Positions 61,262 to 64,000 of a stretch of DNA of 64,000 bases are shown here, piece after piece. Position 1 is the first letter of the stretch, and every line of letters begins with the position of its first letter. This stretch comes from Iris pallida (lineage: Eukaryota > Streptophyta > Magnoliopsida > Asparagales > Iridaceae). Position numbers and translations under genes: made by a program. The notes under the pieces are model-generated. The model worked only from the letters and a program-made list of their open reading frames with translations, made no database searches and was not told where the DNA came from. The stretch spans positions 756,498-820,497 of the forward strand of contig JANAVB010044017.1 in NCBI GenBank assembly GCA_029216955.1, read 5' to 3'.

Positions 61262-62975
61262 TTATATTATATTGTTGCGCAACTTGGATAGTTCTTCATT
61301 GTGCTCTGAAGTTGCAATCCATTCAGCAGCTTTGCGTCTTTCCATTCTCGAATCAAACTGCATATAACAAATATAACATGAAAAATATTGTTCTAAAAAG
61401 TGTAAGTTTTTGACGACATATTTTTAGACTTACATTTAGAGAACGGGAGTCCATACTATATTCGTCTTTCATGAATACAATTACAAAAATCCTACAATCA
61501 AATAAATTGCCTTGGCGGGGAACATAAGGACGACGTTTTATGGCAAAAGAGAAAAGTTGAACCTAGCATCTCTCAACTTCAAAATCTCTTCTTCGAGAAA
61601 GAGATCCAAATTTGAAAGCTACAATTACCAGAATACAATATGTATTAGTATACCGCGGATCTTGTATGCAATTCATAAAATTGATGAATATGAGCTTACT
61701 ATTTCTTTTATGACTGATTTGTTTTGAATCGCCTCATTTGTAGATGAAAGTTTCCCCCAAATTTCAACAGTCATTGTTTTAACCATAACCCTTGCAAGAT
61801 TATAGTGTTCAGACAAAAGAATGGGTATGTATATCTGAATCAGGATTAATTAGGTCAAACAAATTAGTAATTTTTTAGAAAATTAGGATTAATATTTAAA
61901 CAGAAATACATTAATACCTCGTTACAAATACTTAAAATTCCATATAATCCTGGAAATATTTGTATTTTTTCCATATTTCATGAAGTTGTTTGTCAGATTG
62001 AGGTAACCTTGCTCTCTATATACATATCAATTAATACATTACGAAGAACAAACAAACGAAAAAATTATTAATGGATAATTATTGAAGAATAAAATGCTCA
62101 CTCACCATTAACCTTATTGGTAAATACCATACATTAGCTTTATTGAAAGTTCTTTTCTTTCTTCCACGGTGAGAAGAGCAGAGACACGGGTTAAAATCTA
62201 AGAAGAAATATACTATCTATACATACCCCATCTTTAAGTATCTCATTAAAAATATCAGCGATGGAATCGAAGTAAACATAGATGAGATCTAAGAAGAAAT
62301 ATACTATCTATACATACCCCATCTTTAATTCTCATTTCTAGAGCTAAGGACTTTATCTCAGCCCGAGACACATAGATTTTGTTGCAAGATGATATTATTT
62401 CACTAAGAAAAGAAACAAATAGATTTGGAAAAAAACTGTTGGAATTAAACGAAAACTCATATTACTTTCTTGTCAGGTCTATAATCCGCAAAATTATAGT
62501 CATAAAAACTCAAAAAAATACTAGTACACTGGCTAGGCTTCGAGGTTGAAGGTCTTGTTAAACTTTTCAAAGGTGTGATCGGATCTAAATTTTCTCGTAT
62601 TCTTTTCGAAGAACTGCTAAAGTCATTTTCTTCTAGAGTATATATTTCGAGAATTCGGTCCATTGCTTTATCATGTTTCTTTAGCCGTACGTCCTCCACA
62701 TCTGAAGATTCAACGAAAACCTCCTCCACATTATTAATTACTCCAGATGAAGATGCCTTCTTCAAATCTGAAGATTCTTCCATCTTTTCCAAATGCCGAA
62801 ATATATTCATTTGTTCAATTTCGATTAAACCAAGCTTAGAATTGATCGAAACAAGTTGATCTGAAATCTTCGACAATTGTTCTTTAAACTTGCACATCAT
62901 ACATTGAATGAAGGTTTCATTTGGAGCTGGCATCCAATCTTCTACATCTTCTACATGTTTTATACGAGTAGACAT
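61262..62975 (-). pseudogene. Ulp1-like (C48) protease gene 2, multi-exon
   Basis: The first exon (62457-62975) starts MSTRIKHVEDVEDW. It has a heptad-like stretch (CKFKEQLSKISDQLVSINS...IEQMNIFRHLEKMEES) and an acidic/Ser linker. Later exons, separated by short AT-rich introns, give KIYVSRAEIKSLALEMRIKD and VYFDSIADIFNEIL (62390-62240), KRTFNKANVWYLPIRL (about 62140), YIPILLSEHYNLARVMVKTM (about 61820-61760) and YVPRQGNLFDCRIFVIVFM (61526-61470). The end is FDSRMERRKAAEWI...SKLRNNII and TAA at 61262-61264. This is the order of a Ulp1 domain: His in SEHYNL and Cys in DCRIFV are kept, but the usual Asp position after VEIW reads Gly. Some junctions are out of phase, so it is probably dead. The frame at 61512-61727 is antisense. 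Confidence 0.6.
62195..62330. repeat. 43-bp direct repeat across an exon-intron junction
   Basis: The block (A/G)ATCTAAGAAGAAATATACT and the following bases to CCCCATCTTTAA occurs at about 62198-62240 and 62286-62329. Each copy holds a splice donor (minus strand GTATGTATAG), so the duplication copied an exon end and intron start within gene 2. Confidence 0.75.
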
Positions 62976-63135
62976 CTTTCTCCAGTATTACAAAATAAAA
63001 TAAGAAAACTATTCTATGTATTTTGGAATTAATAATAGTTGAAGCAAGAAAACTATTGTATATATAGCAAGAGAAAAGTACAAAAAGTGAGGAAGATGAA
63101 AAGACAAATAAATTTTGAGACTAGCAAAGAATCTA

Positions 63136-64000
63136 CTAGCCGTTTGAAAGGTAATCATAAAATATTATCATGATTAACAATTTGAGGAACTCTATAAGAG
63201 GTTTAATTTCGCTGGTACTCCTCGTTGTTCGAGGAGGACTCGACGAAGCCCACCGCGAACCGGAACTTCTTCTTCTTTCCTTTTTTATCTCCGTTTCTCC
63301 TTCTACCACCACCACCATGGCCTGTAGCTTTATAACCAAAATACTAAATTGTTAGATGAAACAAAAAAAAATTACGAAAAGATTACTAAATCAAAATCAA
63401 ACAGAACACATATTCATAGAAAATATGAGACTAAAGATGAAAATGTTACAAAAGCAACACCACAATTTTACAACAACTAAGCAGACTCTGCTAAGCAACA
63501 ACTAAAATTTGGGATTGTGTCGTCCTTGGATTTAATTTACACAAAGAAGAGATTTGAGAGAACGGGCTTTTATCGGCTTCCTACCCCTCTTCTTCCTCTG
63601 AATTCTTCCCTTACTATTATCCACATTGGCTACAGGATCTTCGTCCATGTTGTCGTCGGTGTCATCATCTAGATCGCCAGCATCTATCGGAGTATCGGTG
63701 GTGTCATCGTCTATATCGCCTACAGACCTGGACACACTGTGTCCTTTCTTTCCGGTCGATACACAATTATTGTTATATATACGTAGTTGCACAAAATATT
63801 AAATTACATGGACAAAAGAGAAAGTAAATATGAGTTAATTTAGGTTATTCATTGAAAAAATTACATTAAAGAATGACCTGCTGTAGCAAGTTAACAAGAG
63901 GTCAAATGTCAAAAACTACATTAAATGATGTCTCCTAGATTATTTAATCTGAATTTAATCTGAACCATTGGATGAACATCCAATGGTTCAGATTTAGGAT
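63136..64000 (-). repeat. Right terminal inverted repeat of the MULE (end off-window)
   Basis: The outer part (about 63795-64000) matches 34163-34370 inverted. The inner part (about 63185-63360) matches 34395-34540 and about 34700-34735 inverted, with the (GGT)n block and the SSPPRTTRSTS frame (63136-63339, 67 residues). About 430 bp between the two parts (63361-63790) is absent from the left arm. The outermost 45-50 bp should lie just past 64000. Confidence 0.7.
63532..63792 (-). CDS. Small acidic protein with AT-hook-like end
   Basis: An 86-residue open frame, starting MQLRIYNNN and ending at a stop at 63532. The middle is Asp-rich (GDIDDDTTDTPIDAGDLDDD); the end is basic with KKRGRKPIKARS, whose RGRKP core resembles an AT-hook that binds the minor groove of AT-rich DNA. 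It lies in the part of the right terminal repeat that the left arm lacks. It could be a stand-alone small protein, the first exon of Ulp1-like gene 2, or the last exon of a lost gene. I recognise no full-length family. Confidence 0.4.
   Translation of the reverse strand: MQLRIYNNNCVSTGKKGHSVSRSVGDIDDDTTDTPIDAGDLDDDTDDNMDEDPVANVDNSKGRIQRKKRGRKPIKARSLKSLLCVN

Larger units (their letters stand above)
34116..64000. mobile_element. Giant Mutator-like element carrying transposase and Ulp1-like genes
   Basis: The left end (from GGGTTGTTCTACC at 34116) and the window's right end are long inverted repeats, about 85 percent alike by eye over the first 200 bp compared. Between them are a FAR1-type transposase (plus strand), two genes with Ulp1 protease domains (minus strand), a 'putative plant transposon' domain gene and an F-box/LRR copy. 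Element C is nested inside; without it the element is about 21.6 kb. The architecture resembles Kaonashi-type MULEs, which carry Ulp1-like genes (established for Arabidopsis relatives). The last 45-50 bases of the right end lie beyond 64000, so the 9-bp target duplication cannot be tested. Every gene inside is broken. Confidence 0.72.

Overview
The window is plant nuclear DNA, most likely from an angiosperm with a repeat-rich genome. The evidence is plant-type Ty1/copia and chromodomain Ty3/gypsy elements, a CACTA element, a FAR1-type Mutator-like element (MULE), an F-box/LRR gene copy, introns and long (AT)n tracts. I cannot name the species. No intact single-copy host gene is convincing anywhere; almost every base can be assigned to mobile DNA or its debris. 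No rRNA, tRNA or CRISPR array was seen.

Left third (1-29.9 kb). After an LTR-like, minisatellite-rich stretch (1-1.28 kb) comes one nested stack of retrotransposons. The host of the stack is an 8.4-kb SIRE-like copia element on the minus strand (1793-29899), with 1.08-kb LTRs, an initiator-Met primer site and a near-perfect 5-bp target duplication. Its pol was hit twice. Element B, a 10.7-kb Tekay-like chromovirus on the minus strand (15527-26188, duplication CACCT), sits in the integrase. Element A, a deleted chromovirus on the plus strand (5755-14767, duplication CCGGC), sits between integrase and reverse transcriptase. A solo LTR (9533-12473, duplication CAAGT) then landed in A's right LTR. 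All duplications are readable, so the nesting is certain and its relative order partly so.

Middle (29.9-34.1 kb). Here lies a degenerate LTR of a gypsy family that reappears at 49.7 kb, split by a 618-bp non-autonomous CACTA element, followed by an (AT)n tract.

Right half (34.1 kb to the window end). This looks like one very large MULE, about 30 kb or about 21.6 kb without its nested retrotransposon. It has long terminal inverted repeats at 34116 and at the window end. Inside, on the plus strand, is a broken FAR1-like transposase (44.3-46.9 kb). On the minus strand are a broken 'putative plant transposon' domain gene (36.4-38.0 kb), an F-box/LRR gene copy that kept its intron (40.3-41.1 kb), and two broken multi-exon genes ending in Ulp1-type (C48) protease domains (48.3-60.6 and 61.3-63.0 kb). 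A non-coding LTR element (49676-57900) is inserted in an exon of the first Ulp1-like gene.

The most unusual feature is a palindromic repeat built around GGAGAATGGCCATTCTCC. About 55 copies occur in seven arrays spread through the introns and spacers of the MULE, and I saw none elsewhere in the window.
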